Shown here: positions 1 to 10,200 of the stretch, piece after piece
How the letters are laid out: the number at the start of each line of letters is the position of its first letter
Numbering within the stretch: the stretch's first letter is position 1
Assembly: GCF_003597395.2 (NCBI RefSeq)
Contig: NC_133773.1
Coordinates: forward strand, 145,276,652 to 145,340,651
From: Chelonoidis abingdonii
Lineage: Eukaryota; Chordata; Testudines; Testudinidae
Length of the DNA stretch: 64,000 nt
Direction of reading: 5' to 3'
Notes under the pieces: model-generated
Told to the model about the DNA's origin: nothing
Databases searched by the model: none
Seen by the model: only the letters and a program-made list of their open reading frames with translations
Position numbers and translations under genes: made by a program

Positions 1-1080
1 CGCCTGAAGTGTAGCCAGCAGCGCTCACTCGCTGGGGCTGTCAAACTCGCACTGGAGAGGGGACAAACTGCAGTTGCTGTGATGATAAGACACTAAGTCT
101 ATGTGCCTGGTAACAGAGTGTGGCTGTGCGGTGAGGGAGGAAGCGGGCAGCCGCAGAGATGCTGCAGTCCGGACAAGCCGTGAGAGAGTTGTCACCTCTG
201 AAACACCAGTGAGTGGAGCTGCCAAGGCAGGGCAATCACACAATGCCTGGTGTATTAGCCCTGCACATGGAGCACATCTCACAGCTCTGGCTATGTGTTA
301 CCTGCAGGAGGGGGCGACGCTCAGCCATAGCCTGCTCCACCCTAGTCTCTATACCCCATGAGGGACCGGGCCAAGTTACATCAGAGCAACTCCACTGGCT
401 TCAGCAGAGTTGCTCTGGGTTTCCGTGGGCGTGACGGAGAAGAGAGTCTGGCCCACTCTGTATACTGGTGTCTGCCCTACCGCCCATGAGTAAGATCCAT
501 CTCTCTCTAGTGCCCCTTCATTAACCCTTCATTAGCCTTTGCCACTCAGTTTCCTTCTCCCTGTGTATCTATCTCAACAGCAGATGTAGCAGCTAAATTG
601 TCAGCTCCATTGCATAACACCGATGCCCGCTGCTGACTCTCGGAGGGATACCAGGCATGTTGACAAGACCTGCCTCTCACCCTAACCCCAGTCTGGTAGG
701 GTCGGCTGGGGTGCTCTATTCCTAGCCCTGAACTCTCCGCACTGGCAGCTGGGCTCTCTCTCTAGTGGGGGGTCCTAGTCCGATTACCACACTGCCTGGA
801 GTGCAGCTTGCCTTCAGCTTTTGATCGATGATTATTTCTATTTGATTTCTATCACTCGCTTGCCACAGCACATTTCTGGTGGCAGCCATAACTGTTTTAT
901 TTGCTGCCATGCCCTGTGAGCTGCTCAGAATAACAACAATTGTGCTGAGGATCTCAAAGCCCTGTACATACACGTGATGGAGTGTATAAACCACACACAG
1001 GTAGACAAAGGGTTAATGGGAGCTGGTGGGTCCAATTAGCTCTCCCGTTTCCACCTGCGGGAGACGGGGGTTCAGCATAA
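1..1080. other. Non-coding stretch, probably SPEF1 intron 3
   Basis: No exon, RNA gene or clear repeat family was recognised. Because SPEF1 exon 3 lies to the right on the minus strand and ends in a splice donor, this is probably intron 3 of that gene. I looked on the minus strand for the conserved C-terminal coiled-coil of SPEF1 and did not find it, so the remaining exons should lie to the left of the window. Confidence 0.5.
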
Positions 1081-1214
1081 TTCATAATCCTAGAATATCA
1101 GGGTTGGAAGGGACCTCAGGAGGTATCTAGTCCAACCCCCTGCTCAAAGCAGGACCAACCCCAACTAAATCATCCCAGTCAGGGCTTTGTCAAGCCTAAC
1201 CTTAAAAACCTCTA
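1081..1214 (-). mobile_element. CR1 LINE 3' end, antisense fragment
   Basis: Starts with the tagaatatcagggttggaag block and continues through the conserved ctcaggaggt, tagtccaaccccc, tcatccca and ttaaaaacctctaag blocks. This is the reverse complement of the CR1 3' untranslated end widespread in turtles and birds, so the element itself reads on the minus strand. It lies in the presumed SPEF1 intron 3. A closely similar copy is at 59843-60020. Confidence 0.85.
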
Positions 1215-1595
1215 AGACCCAGCTGACTCCCCCAGGGAAGGAGCTCAGAGTAGGGGAAGAAAAGGGCCAGAAAGGGGGAGACATGGGAGTGAGAGACCCA
1301 GGAGCAAAGGAGTCCCTGCTGCCTGGGAAAGGAGCCATGGGGAAGCTATAGCAGTGGAGCTCTGTGGTGGGCCCTGCAATAGGGAGGTTGCTCTGTACAT
1401 CAGCGTATGTGACCGGGCTGGCGGGTTAGTGACTAGGACCAGACCATCCCAGGGCCTGAATGGCCATCGGATGGAGAAGGGGAAGGTCTTGCAATGCCAG
1501 GAACAGTCACAGGGTGGCGAGCTGGCTGGTGAGTCACTATTCTGCAATAAATAAATAAATTAACCCCCACCCACACACTGGGAGGGTCTAGCAGG

Positions 1596-1693
1596 CCCAT
1601 TTTGAAAATGGGGAAACTGAGGCACACAGAGATGACGGGACTCACCCAAGGGCACACAGCACATCTGTGAGAGTCAGGAATAGAATTCATGCC
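1596..1693 (-). mobile_element. MIR SINE fragment
   Basis: The block aaatggggaaactgaggcac followed by a cacccaagggcacacagc block is the antisense of the conserved MIR core (cctcagtttccccatctg). It is a short old fragment; both ends are eroded and no target duplication is visible. Confidence 0.75.
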
Positions 1694-1957
1694 TCATAGT
1701 CCCTACACTTCCTGCACTTTAACCATGCTCCTTCTGAATGCAGTTTAATGGCTCTGGGTTTGTAAATTATACCTACTTGTCACAGCCGTAGGCCAAGCTC
1801 CAAAGGGCTTCCCCAGCATTTGCTCCCAAGGGAGTCTGCCCGAGCAAGGACCTCAGCACATGGCCCATATATACAACAGCATCCTACACAACATTTGACC
1901 ATCTGAGCCGCCCGCCGTCCCTTGAGCACCGCTGACCTGATATGTGCCAGATGCCAC

Positions 1958-2093
1958 CTTGCTCTGCTTCTGCTTCTCCTCAATTTTCTGCCGCAGTGGG
2001 AGCAGCATCAGCTCCACCACGCCGGGCGTACACTGTACGATCTTCCGGATCATGTCTTCCGGGATGGAGAAATTCAGCTTGTTCAGCACCTTC
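1958..2093 (-). CDS. SPEF1: SPEF1 exon 3 (CH-domain C-terminal part)
   Basis: Internal exon of sperm flagellar protein 1 (CLAMP), a microtubule-binding protein of the ciliary axoneme central apparatus and of planar-polarised epithelial microtubules. Read on the minus strand it follows an acceptor (ttgcag at 2099-2094) and ends at a gtggca donor (1957-1952). It is 136 nt: one base completes the Arg codon begun in exon 2, then 45 whole codons. The peptide contains KVLNKLNFSIPED and CTPGVVEL, close to human KVLKRLNFSVPDD and CAPGVVEL, and runs into the basic, Glu/Gln-rich linker (RQKIEEKQKQSK) after the CH-like domain. No frame breaks are present. The ATG of the open frame at 2134 is intronic and not a start. 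The family assignment is secure from sequence. Confidence 0.95.
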
Positions 2094-2562
2094 CTGCAAG
2101 GGCACAAACCACCCCACGGAGGGGGAATGGTCAAACCACAGTATGGGCACCCGCTCTGCAGAACTGGCTGGAGTTCCTATAATAGTCTCGTGTGGATGCA
2201 TCGCTCCTGGACTAAGGGGGCCTGATCCTCAGCTGGAGTATGTGGGTGTAGCTCCCTCAAAGGCAATGTAGCGACACTAATTTATCCCAGCAGAGGATCA
2301 TGCTCAGCATGCAGAGGAAAGCTGCACAGGACTTGGAGGGAGGTCAGAGAGGTATGAAGTCCAAGCCACTGTTTGGCGTTGGCAGAGGGTGTGAAAGCGG
2401 AGAAGCTGCATGGTATTGGCAGGTGGGTGTGAGGTCAGAAAGATGCAGAGGAGTGGGAAAATAACAAGGAAACTGAATCACTGTTTTCCCTACACATCCC
2501 CAGCTCCATGGCCTGACCGCCCCAGCACCGTGCTACCTGAGGGGTGCTGAGCGCATGTTTAC

Positions 2563-2674
2563 CTGTTAAGATGGCCCCAGTTGGAGAGTTTCTGTTGCGT
2601 TGAATTAGCTGGGACATAATTGTGCATTTCCACCATTTTGGGAAAGTAAAATTTCACCACTTCTGCTGCTAGAA
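2563..2674 (-). CDS. SPEF1: SPEF1 exon 2 (CH-domain centre)
   Basis: Exon with no start codon of its own. On the minus strand a polypyrimidine tract and tatgcag acceptor (2681-2675) precede it and a good gtaaac donor (2562-2557) follows. It is 112 nt and joins exon 1 in phase 1 and exon 3 in phase 2. The joined reading gives DFSDG-VLAAEV at the exon 1/2 junction and, inside exon 2, FYFPKMVEMHNYVPANS then QQKLSNWGHLN. Human SPEF1 has FYFPKMVEMHNYVPANS identically, so constraint here is very strong. This is the heart of the calponin-homology-like microtubule-binding domain. Confidence 0.95.
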
Positions 2675-2879
2675 CTGCATAGGAAAGAAGAAGAGGTCAG
2701 ACTGAGCATCATGCCATGATCTGCATAATGAAAACAGTGAGATGCCTTTAGCTATATATGTGGATGTTCTGGAAAGATACAGTATAAACCACAGCCAGGA
2801 CAAGTTATTGTCTCTCAGAGATTCCAGATCTAAGCTGATCAATTCACAAGTGAAAAAGAAGGGTTCCTTACCTCATAGC

Positions 2880-3335
2880 AACTGGGATTCTACTTGTCCA
2901 AGTGGATCCCACTCTGGAGCAGACCAGCCCCATGCAGGCAGTGCACCCAGTGGTAGATTAGCCACTGGGCCAATGGGGCCTGTGCCCAGGGGCCCCAGCC
3001 TATAGGGGAGCGCTGGAAAAAATCTGCCGCCAGATTTTTGCAGAGGCAGAAAGGAGCAAACAGGTTGTGGGTTGCACTGGGGGTGGTGGTGGAATGGGGC
3101 GGGACTGTGGGTGGAACAGGGGTGAGGCTGTGGGGAGGAAGAGGCAGAATGGGGTGGGGCCATGGGCGGGGCTGCAGGTGGAAGGGGCAAAACGGGAGGA
3201 CTGCAAGCGGAAGGGTTGGGGAGGGGCCACTCACTTGCTCTGGCCCAGGGCCCCAGGAAACCTTAATCCTCCTCAGAGTGCATACGTGGGACTCGTGCAC
3301 TTCAGAAGTGGGAGCCACTTGGACAAATACACAAG
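2880..3335. mobile_element. Nested non-autonomous DNA elements in SPEF1 intron 1
   Basis: An outer pair of inverted blocks (about 2891-2914, cttgtccaagtgg, and 3304-3328, ccacttggacaa) encloses a second unit that starts near 2945 and ends near 3280. The inner unit begins and ends with ggggcc-rich blocks (tgcccaggggcccc and ggcccagggccccagg). The short string agtgca occurs on both sides of the inner unit and may be its target duplication. The interior, 3060-3240, is strongly G-rich on the plus strand. Both look like turtle MITEs, one inserted in the other; the families were not identified. Confidence 0.55.
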
Positions 3336-4289
3336 AAGAATTCATCTCTTCTAACCAGCAACCCTGCAAACTTGCCCTGGGATCAGAGCGGCATCCAGGT
3401 TATTTCCCTTTCATGCAGCACCTGGAGCAGTAAACAGCATTACCAGCCCTACACAGTCAGACCCAGAAAAAATTGTGAGATTGGCTTAAAAAATCACAAG
3501 ATTTTAAAAATTAATAAATGTTGGCTCTTGATTTGCCTTGGGGTTTGTTTTTTTTTGCTTTTTATTTTTTGAGCCTTTAGAACTCATGTTTTCAAGCTTT
3601 TTTCTGTAATCAAGAGATCTAGAGACCGACTTCCCTATTTTTGAAATGGAAGCTGACGTTCTCACATAGTCAGTTGACTTCAGCCGCTGGGGCTTTAAGG
3701 AAAACGTGAAATATCATGAAAGTTGCAATAAGTGTGCAAAAGTTGGCAACACCGCCTGGTTCTGCTGGCCAAAATTTACCTGTAGTAACACCTGTGCAGC
3801 CCCTCTCTTTAGGCGGTGTGGGCAGCTGGCATACATTGACACTGCTGTCCCTTCTATCAAGGATTTGGCCAGATGGCTCCAGGATTGGCAGGCACAGAGG
3901 AGACTTAAATCCACCTTTGCAAATAATCCTGAGTTGTGCTGTGCACAGTTTGGACACAGAGACCAGGAATTTCTCCGCAGTCTCTCACTCGTGCACCTCT
4001 TTCTTATTAACCCGAAAGCAATGTTATTTGAATTTAGTTTTCCTCTCTGTGAATATTGCTTGATTTTTTAAACAAACAAACAGAAACTTGTTTTTTAATC
4101 AGAAGGTGAAACTGACATTTACCAACCAGTGCAAACCTTATGCAATCCCCCTGCATGTTCCCCAACCACATCTATCTGCAAATGGTAGAGGAGCCCTGTC
4201 TGTGGTGTTCAGAACTGGATCCAAACTCTCTCAAAGTTCATTGCATCCCAAGGGTGGATGTGGCCAGTTATAGAAAGAGGGGTCAGCTA
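3336..4289. other. SPEF1 intron 1, no recognised element
   Basis: No conserved exon or recognisable repeat was found. The stretch 3470-3600 is A/T-rich with a T run. Confidence 0.5.
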
Positions 4290-4760
4290 TCAAGATCAGA
4301 ATTGTGTCTAGACTCCCCCAGAACACTGGTTATTTGGATTCAGGATCCCAGGTCAGTCCCATTACAGAGAGAGAACTCAAACAGCGGAGTCTGGATCCAG
4401 GTCTGGACTCCGCCAGAGCTCAGGGTATTTCAATCCAGGATCATAGGTCTGTCCCATTGCATTTAGGGCTCAAGCCATCTAGTCTGGATCTGGGTCTGGG
4501 CTCTCCCCAAGCTCAGGGTATTTGGATCTGGGATCCCAGGTCTGTCCCATTGCATTCAGAGCACAAGCCATCCAGACTGGATCTGGGTCTGGGCTCTCCC
4601 TAAGCTCAGGGAATTTGACTGGGATCCCAGGTCTGTCCCATTGCATTTAGGGCTCAATCCATCTAGTCTGGATCTGGGTCTGAGCTCTCCCTGAGCTCAG
4701 GGTATTTGATCAGGATCCATTCCTGGGTCACTCCTAGGCCTCAAGCTGTGGGGTCTGGAT
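4290..4760. repeat. Minisatellite, about 93-bp period, about five copies, in SPEF1 intron 1
   Basis: The phrase ctggatctgggtctgggctc recurs at 4391 (variant), 4484, 4577 and 4668, giving spacings of 93, 93 and 91 bp. Each unit also carries agctcagggtattt, ggatcccaggtctgtcccat and gggctcaa blocks. A degenerate first copy lies near 4308 and a degenerate last copy reaches about 4760. The array stops about 50 bp from the exon 1 splice donor. Open frames across it are repeat shadows. Confidence 0.9.
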
Positions 4761-4811
4761 CCCAGCCAGTCCACGGCCAGCTCCAGGAGTTCGGGATCTG
4801 GTTCCTCCAAC

Positions 4812-4923
4812 CTCCATCGCTGAAGTCCCGGGTGATGTTCTTCTTGGGGCGGGACAGGGGGATGGCATCCACCCAGCTGTAGAGCTCCTGCAGGCTCTCC
4901 TCATCCAGCTCCCCATTCGCCAT
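4812..4923 (-). CDS. SPEF1: SPEF1 exon 1 with start codon (CH-domain N-terminus)
   Basis: First coding exon of SPEF1. The ATG (4923-4921) is chosen because the first 37 residues match human SPEF1 in length and pattern: an acidic start (DEES), LQELYSWVD, then IPLSRPKKNI and RDFSDG, against human LHQLYLWVD, IPLSRPKRNL and RDFSDG. The exon ends one base into the next codon at a gttgga donor (4811-4806), and exon 2 completes it as Val. CDS part is 112 nt. The protein is expected to bind microtubules through the CH-like domain formed by exons 1-3. An RFX X-box lies 212 bp upstream. The frame that reads on past 4812 is intronic. Confidence 0.96.
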
Positions 4924-5134
4924 CTGCTCGGCCGCCAGCCGGGCCCAGGCCAGGCCTCTATACCCCCACGCCTGCGGGGCACGGACAAGCTTGCCCCTGG
5001 CTCTGCCTGCCTGCAGGGCTGGAGGCAGGCTTTATTGTTTTCATAGAACCATGGCAACGGCCAGCTAGAAAGGGATTCTCAAGGGATTCTGGGAGGTGTA
5101 GTCCTTTGCATCCTGAAGAGGCTGGGGGGCAACA

Positions 5135-5147
5135 GTTACCAGGCAAC
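5135..5147. promoter_or_regulatory. RFX X-box in the SPEF1 promoter
   Basis: The 13-mer GTTACCAGGCAAC is two RFX half-sites (GTTACC and GGCAAC) in inverted orientation with a one-base spacer, matching the X-box consensus. A further half-site, CCTAGCAAC, follows at 5155-5163. It lies 212 bp upstream of the SPEF1 ATG. RFX factors drive ciliary genes from X-boxes close to the start site, and SPEF1 is a motile-cilium protein, so position and gene agree. A weak forkhead-like AAAACAATA (minus strand, about 5034-5042) is nearby; I give it little weight. Confidence 0.75.
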
Positions 5148-5163
5148 GAGCTCTCCTAGCAAC

Positions 5164-5841
5164 ACAGCAGCGAGCCTGGGGCGCAGCATGTGAGCAGCAC
5201 TGAAAAGATGCAGCCGATAACCAGTGCACGGGTCTGGGGGATGAATTAATACTATTAATTGCACCCTGGGAGCACTGCCAATTGCTACTGCCACCCACCC
5301 ATGATCAGGATTCTATTCAGAGCCCCAGCTCCGGTGTCAGCCGAGAATCGCCACGGTTCTTGGACAAAGAGGCTGGGCTGGGGTGCACGGCAGGCCAGGG
5401 CCTAGCGGTTCAGGGCCTGGAAACTCCCAGGGACAATGCTGCGATCCACAAAGGGCCACGCTCGCCTTGTCCCTCTGGGCCGGTGGCTATTCCAGTGTGA
5501 TAAACACACAGCATCACGGGGGGGACACTGCAGCCTCACAACCCTGGTCCTGGTCCCCCCGCCCCAGTTGCTCTTTCTGTAGATTGCCACGTATTCGCAG
5601 GGGCGAAAGGAAATGCAGGCCTGTTATTTACCAGGCTGCACGTGGCAACAGACTATATAGGTAAGAGATGCAAGGAGAGTATGGGTCACGAGGCAGACTG
5701 CAGACACACACACACACAACTAAAATCAATCAATTTAAAATTTTATTGGGGATAGTTACAAGGGGTAAGAGAGCAGCTTATGATTAGCTAATAGAGTTAA
5801 CAAAACCTAAAACACACAATGCCTAAAATATCTACTAACAT
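5164..5841. other. Upstream flank of SPEF1
   Basis: No gene found. The left part is moderately GC-rich (promoter flank). From about 5700 it becomes A/T-rich with a short CA run (5704-5717). The right boundary with the low-quality block that follows is approximate. Confidence 0.5.
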
Positions 5842-7215
5842 AAATTCTATCAGGACAGGGCTTTCTTCTCACTGATAGATGTTCTAGTGCCCAGCACAGG
5901 GCCGCTGATCAGCAGAGCCTAGAGCTACAGTTATTGCTACCCTAAAGCAGTTCAAAATCATGTATTAAGAATAATTACGTGCAGGGCCTTTTATTTGCCG
6001 ATAATGTTCGAGCATTTAGGGCTGGGACATTGTAAAGTGTTTCGTCTACAACAACGGACCTAGATACAATGCGAGGTGGGATCCAGCCAATGTACATAGG
6101 CACTATTAGTCCCGTTTTGGCTCCTCCTTACACACTCTTTCAAACTCCCCTGGGTGCTTTAATTCACTCAGGTGCTAGGTCTTTCAGAGTTCCCACCCAC
6201 CTGTTTCTGACTTCGGCACTGACTCTCTGCTCCTCCCCCAGCTTGGGTGGGGCCCCCTACTCATCCCAAGCAGAGGCCTCCACAGTGACCTAGGACTCAA
6301 ATCGAAGACTTGCGACATTCGCCAGTTGCCAGGTCATCCATGCAGACCTGGTTCCGGTGCTCATGAGGCTCTAAGTCACATTTCCACAATCTAGAGGCAC
6401 AGAGGAGGAGATGAGGGAGTAAACCTAGGTGCCACCATGGTATAATCTATTTCAGTTAAGCGTGACCGGTAGCTCACTTGAAAACAGGACGGGGGTGGGT
6501 GGGTAACAGGCAACCGGGTTATATAGAAGTGCTCAAAAATCGTACTGTTCCTCTATAAAAATGAGACATCTGGTCACCCTCCTTTTAAGTCCGGCAGTTC
6601 TAGCACATTCCTCTTAGAATGCCTCGCGCGCTCAGGTTTCATTTTCCTCGGTTGTCCGCTCTCGCTGTGGGAAGAGGAGGTTGTCGACGCGGAGCCAGGC
6701 CTGTTTTGGATTTCTCAGTCAGCGCTTCATGGCTGTGTGCTAGCCACTGAGCCCTTTTCTGATGCTTATGGCCTGGACATCCGCGCTCGTTATCTTCTGG
6801 CCCGGGGTGAAAGCTGTATCCGTCGTGGGATGCGGTTAATGGAAGTGTCCGACGTGCGCGTGTGTTTCGTGTCGTGGCATCATGCTGCTTGCTCGACTTA
6901 GCCGGGGAGACCAAGGTCGGCTGCACGGCCCTCTGGACTTGATCTTTTCGTTCTAGTATTTGGATTCCCCATTCTGCAAGACATAATCCATTACTTCTCA
7001 CCTTTTCCGTGGCGCGAATGAGCCAGACCTTTTTGGGCCACCTGCTCCGGGTATTCTGGTGTGGAATCATTGCTTGTGCAATCAGAGGCGACCACAACAG
7101 GTTTTGGCCTGACATCAGGTTCTGTTCCAGCTATGGACACTTCAGGTTTGATGTTCAGTGAGTGTGGTTTGGTTTCTTTGGTGAATGGGGTTGCCTCATT
7201 GTGCAGGCAGGTATC
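5842..7215 (-). repeat. Noisy inverted copy A of 15828-17035
   Basis: Read left to right, this matches the reverse complement of 17035-15828 throughout. Shared landmarks, in order, include tgtaaagtgttt, gtacataggcac, gcagacctgg, gcagaggaggagatgagg (variant), the complete MITE at 16320-16442 and ttgcttgtgc. Copy A is about 1,370 bp against about 1,210 bp for the clean copy, an inflation expected from insertion-rich long-read errors. The MITE and its flanks occur in the same order in both copies, so these are the same locus and not independent repeat insertions. Confidence 0.85.
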
Positions 7216-10200
7216 GGTATAAAACAGTGTCACATCGGTGATTCATAGCCGTGTGTATGGCCGTGGTATGCCGTGTAACCGAGGCGCTGATCACTGCTTG
7301 ATGCCTCTACTCTCACGCATCACTTGTTTCAAATAGGCTCTACGTTTGAGATTCTCGGCGTAGATGTGTTGGTTTGTATTTTGTAAGTAATCAGTTAGTT
7401 ACTAATGCTGCGTTTGTTGGTAGGCGAATATTGTTAGTATAATCTTCTTGCGGTGGTGTGTTTTTATGGTTTGTAATTCCTTCTCTTGCTAATCATTAAT
7501 GCCTGATCTCCTTTACCCGCTTCGTCACCTTCCCCCTAACTCTTTTTAAATTTGCATCTTGTTATTGTCTAGTCTGAGATGATATTGAATGTCTAGGCTG
7601 TGCTTCTGCATCACGTGACCTCGTACCCAGTCACTCTCGCTGTGCCAACTAGCTTAACTATATTTAGTCTTTGCCACGTGGCAGTGACCTGGGTTATAAT
7701 ATATCGGACGCTGGGCATTTCCCTTTCGCCCCTCCGATACTGGCACTCTACATGCTGCGTTCAGCTGTGGCTTAAGTTAAACCGTAACTCTCTGATGCAT
7801 AGGGAGATTGGGCATGCCGTGGCCACGCCTGCAGGACCGCGCGACCAATTGAAACTGAACAGTTGTCCAACATATGACTAGTTTCACCTATTTCTCCTTC
7901 TAGCGTACCAAATTCGACTGATCCAGTAATGAATGGACTCTTGTTCCTTGTGCTACGTGTGAATAACTCCTCAAAAACGGCTATTCACTGCTACGCATTA
8001 CCCCTGGCAGTACAGGTTTGCTCCTTCGGTAAGGTGGCACCCCGGCTTTTAGGTGTCCAGCCAGTACACGATTTGTTCTGCGCGCAGCCTCAGGTGGCTA
8101 CGAGTAGTTGTGGAGAACCTCTGGGACTGCTGATATTGCTGTGTGGGTGTGCTGCAGATCCCTGACTCAGCTTTGGGAGAGAATGTTGTAAGTAGCCGAA
8201 TTGTTACATAAATCCGGACATGGCATCTCGTTTCCTATTGCTCATTCCCCCGAACCTCGTGGTCGTACCAAATGATGTTCGCCAACCCCAATTATTATGC
8301 GCTGATGATTATGATAGAATTGAGTTATCGGGAAGAAACCAAAAATAATGGGACCCGGTGACTCTAAATCTGAGTATGTCTTACAACCTTACCTGTTTGG
8401 CATGATGGTAATCAGTAAGGGCGCCGGTCGGCTCTGTGCTACTCTGGTACCATCGGAGCGCACAATGTTTGAGCTGCCAACAGAGCGCGCCAGAGATCCT
8501 CCTAATTTACGTGATTCATCTTAGTGAGAAGTACGGCAGAGGTAGAGACCCATCACTACCTTTACCCCCAGGTCCCCCTTACACGAGATGATGCCACCCA
8601 CTGTAGTGGAAGCGGCTTGTGTAACTCCTCTCGGAGTCCCAGACTCTAGCCACTCTCGCCCCTCGCAGTATTTATGAATTCTGAAAAAAAATTGGGTCGG
8701 CATGATAGTGGGCTTTGCCCTCTTTGCGATAACTTAAACTATAGACGGTCCAAGCAGAAAACACCACGCAGAGTTAAGCTAACTGCAACCACGTACCAAG
8801 ATCGCCGAGACTAAAGAGGTTTTTAAATGGAAACACAACGAGAAACACCCGTGAGCCCCCTATGGTTTTGGGGTCGGGCGGGGCTAGGCTGTTAGACATG
8901 GCGACATTATTGTGGCCAGCCAGGGAAGGGGTTGAGCATGCTTACGCACCAAGAACAGACCCTATTCGGTCGACGGTGAGACTTCTCCCGGGTCCATGCT
9001 TTTATCTAATACATCGTTTTTCGCACTTATAAGCCCTTGGTCGGCTGACCATCTAAGCAATGGCGGGGCAGATTTTAGGGATTAATTATCTCCCGGAGCT
9101 GTTTGTTACTCACTACGATGTATAGGGGCAATAGCAGGGGAGCATGCCCATAGCCCTGGGCATCGCTACAAAATCCACTATTTAACGTGGAGGTTGTTTC
9201 AAACGCAACTGGCGGGCCACACCCTTTAACGTGATGATCCACCCCAATTCCAGTTGTGCGCAAGGCAGTTGAATTTGGATTAGAAGCTGCCCCTGGAGCT
9301 TGTACTGCGCCATGCTGCAGGTGTGTACATGGCGGCGTGCGCAGAACACCCCTGCTTAACGATTTGACGTTCGGCTGGTTATGTTAAATTAAAGCTGTTC
9401 CTCCACCCCGCCCTATTTTCCTCCCGGTTGACGCACCACAAAAAACCCTTCAATAAAGTCAGTCTATCCAACATATCCGGAGGCGAATAAGGACTGACGG
9501 GCACGATTCGGCTTCCTCGTTACCAAATGGGATCCCAGAGACGCCCGCGTAAATGTCACCCGAAGAGCCGCAACATGTTAGCCGAAGCAGCTGGGGCTGT
9601 AAAATTGTGAGGACTATGTTAAGTCAAAAACAATATGGGGCGGTGATTGCTGCCGGCCAAATACAAAGGATCCCCCCGATGCGCGCCGTGCGCCACCTTT
9701 TAGTTAACGGTGCACCCCCCCTCAGTTTCTATTAAGACACTGTGTGAGCTCAAGTTGAGCATTATTGAGCACAACGGTTCCCCACTGTTTCTACGCTCCT
9801 TTATGTTTGTTCAAGGGTGCCTCATGCCGTAAAGAAAACGCCGTGGGTTTGGGTTTAAAATTAACCCATGGCAAATACGTAAGAAATAATGCGAGAAGCG
9901 ATATAGATAGTTGGGAGATCAGAACAAATACTGCGTCGATGTGTCTCAGATATTATTGATAGATGTATTAGGCACTGCCTATTATCAAATTCTGCAGAGC
10001 AGCTCCTTCTTAACGGAGAAATCAAGTTCAGTAGGCAATACAAACTTCCTTTATTACCCTTGTTCCCCCGCTAGAATAGTATAATCTCAGCCATGGCACC
10101 TTTCTCCGCCTCCCCTCACAAACTCCCTAGTAAGGGTCGCCCCCTACTGAGACCTCTTTGCAGTTTGGCTCAGCTTGCTGAAGAATAAGTAGATCGACAA

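Noticed and set aside
4488..4760. Direct repeats of about 93 bp as a CRISPR array
   Set aside because: Units are long, contiguous and without unique spacers, and the genome is a vertebrate; it is a minisatellite.
6639..7115. 158-codon frame on the minus strand
   Set aside because: It lies in the low-quality block, on a noisy copy of non-coding sequence at 15828-16450, so it is an artefact of sequencing errors.
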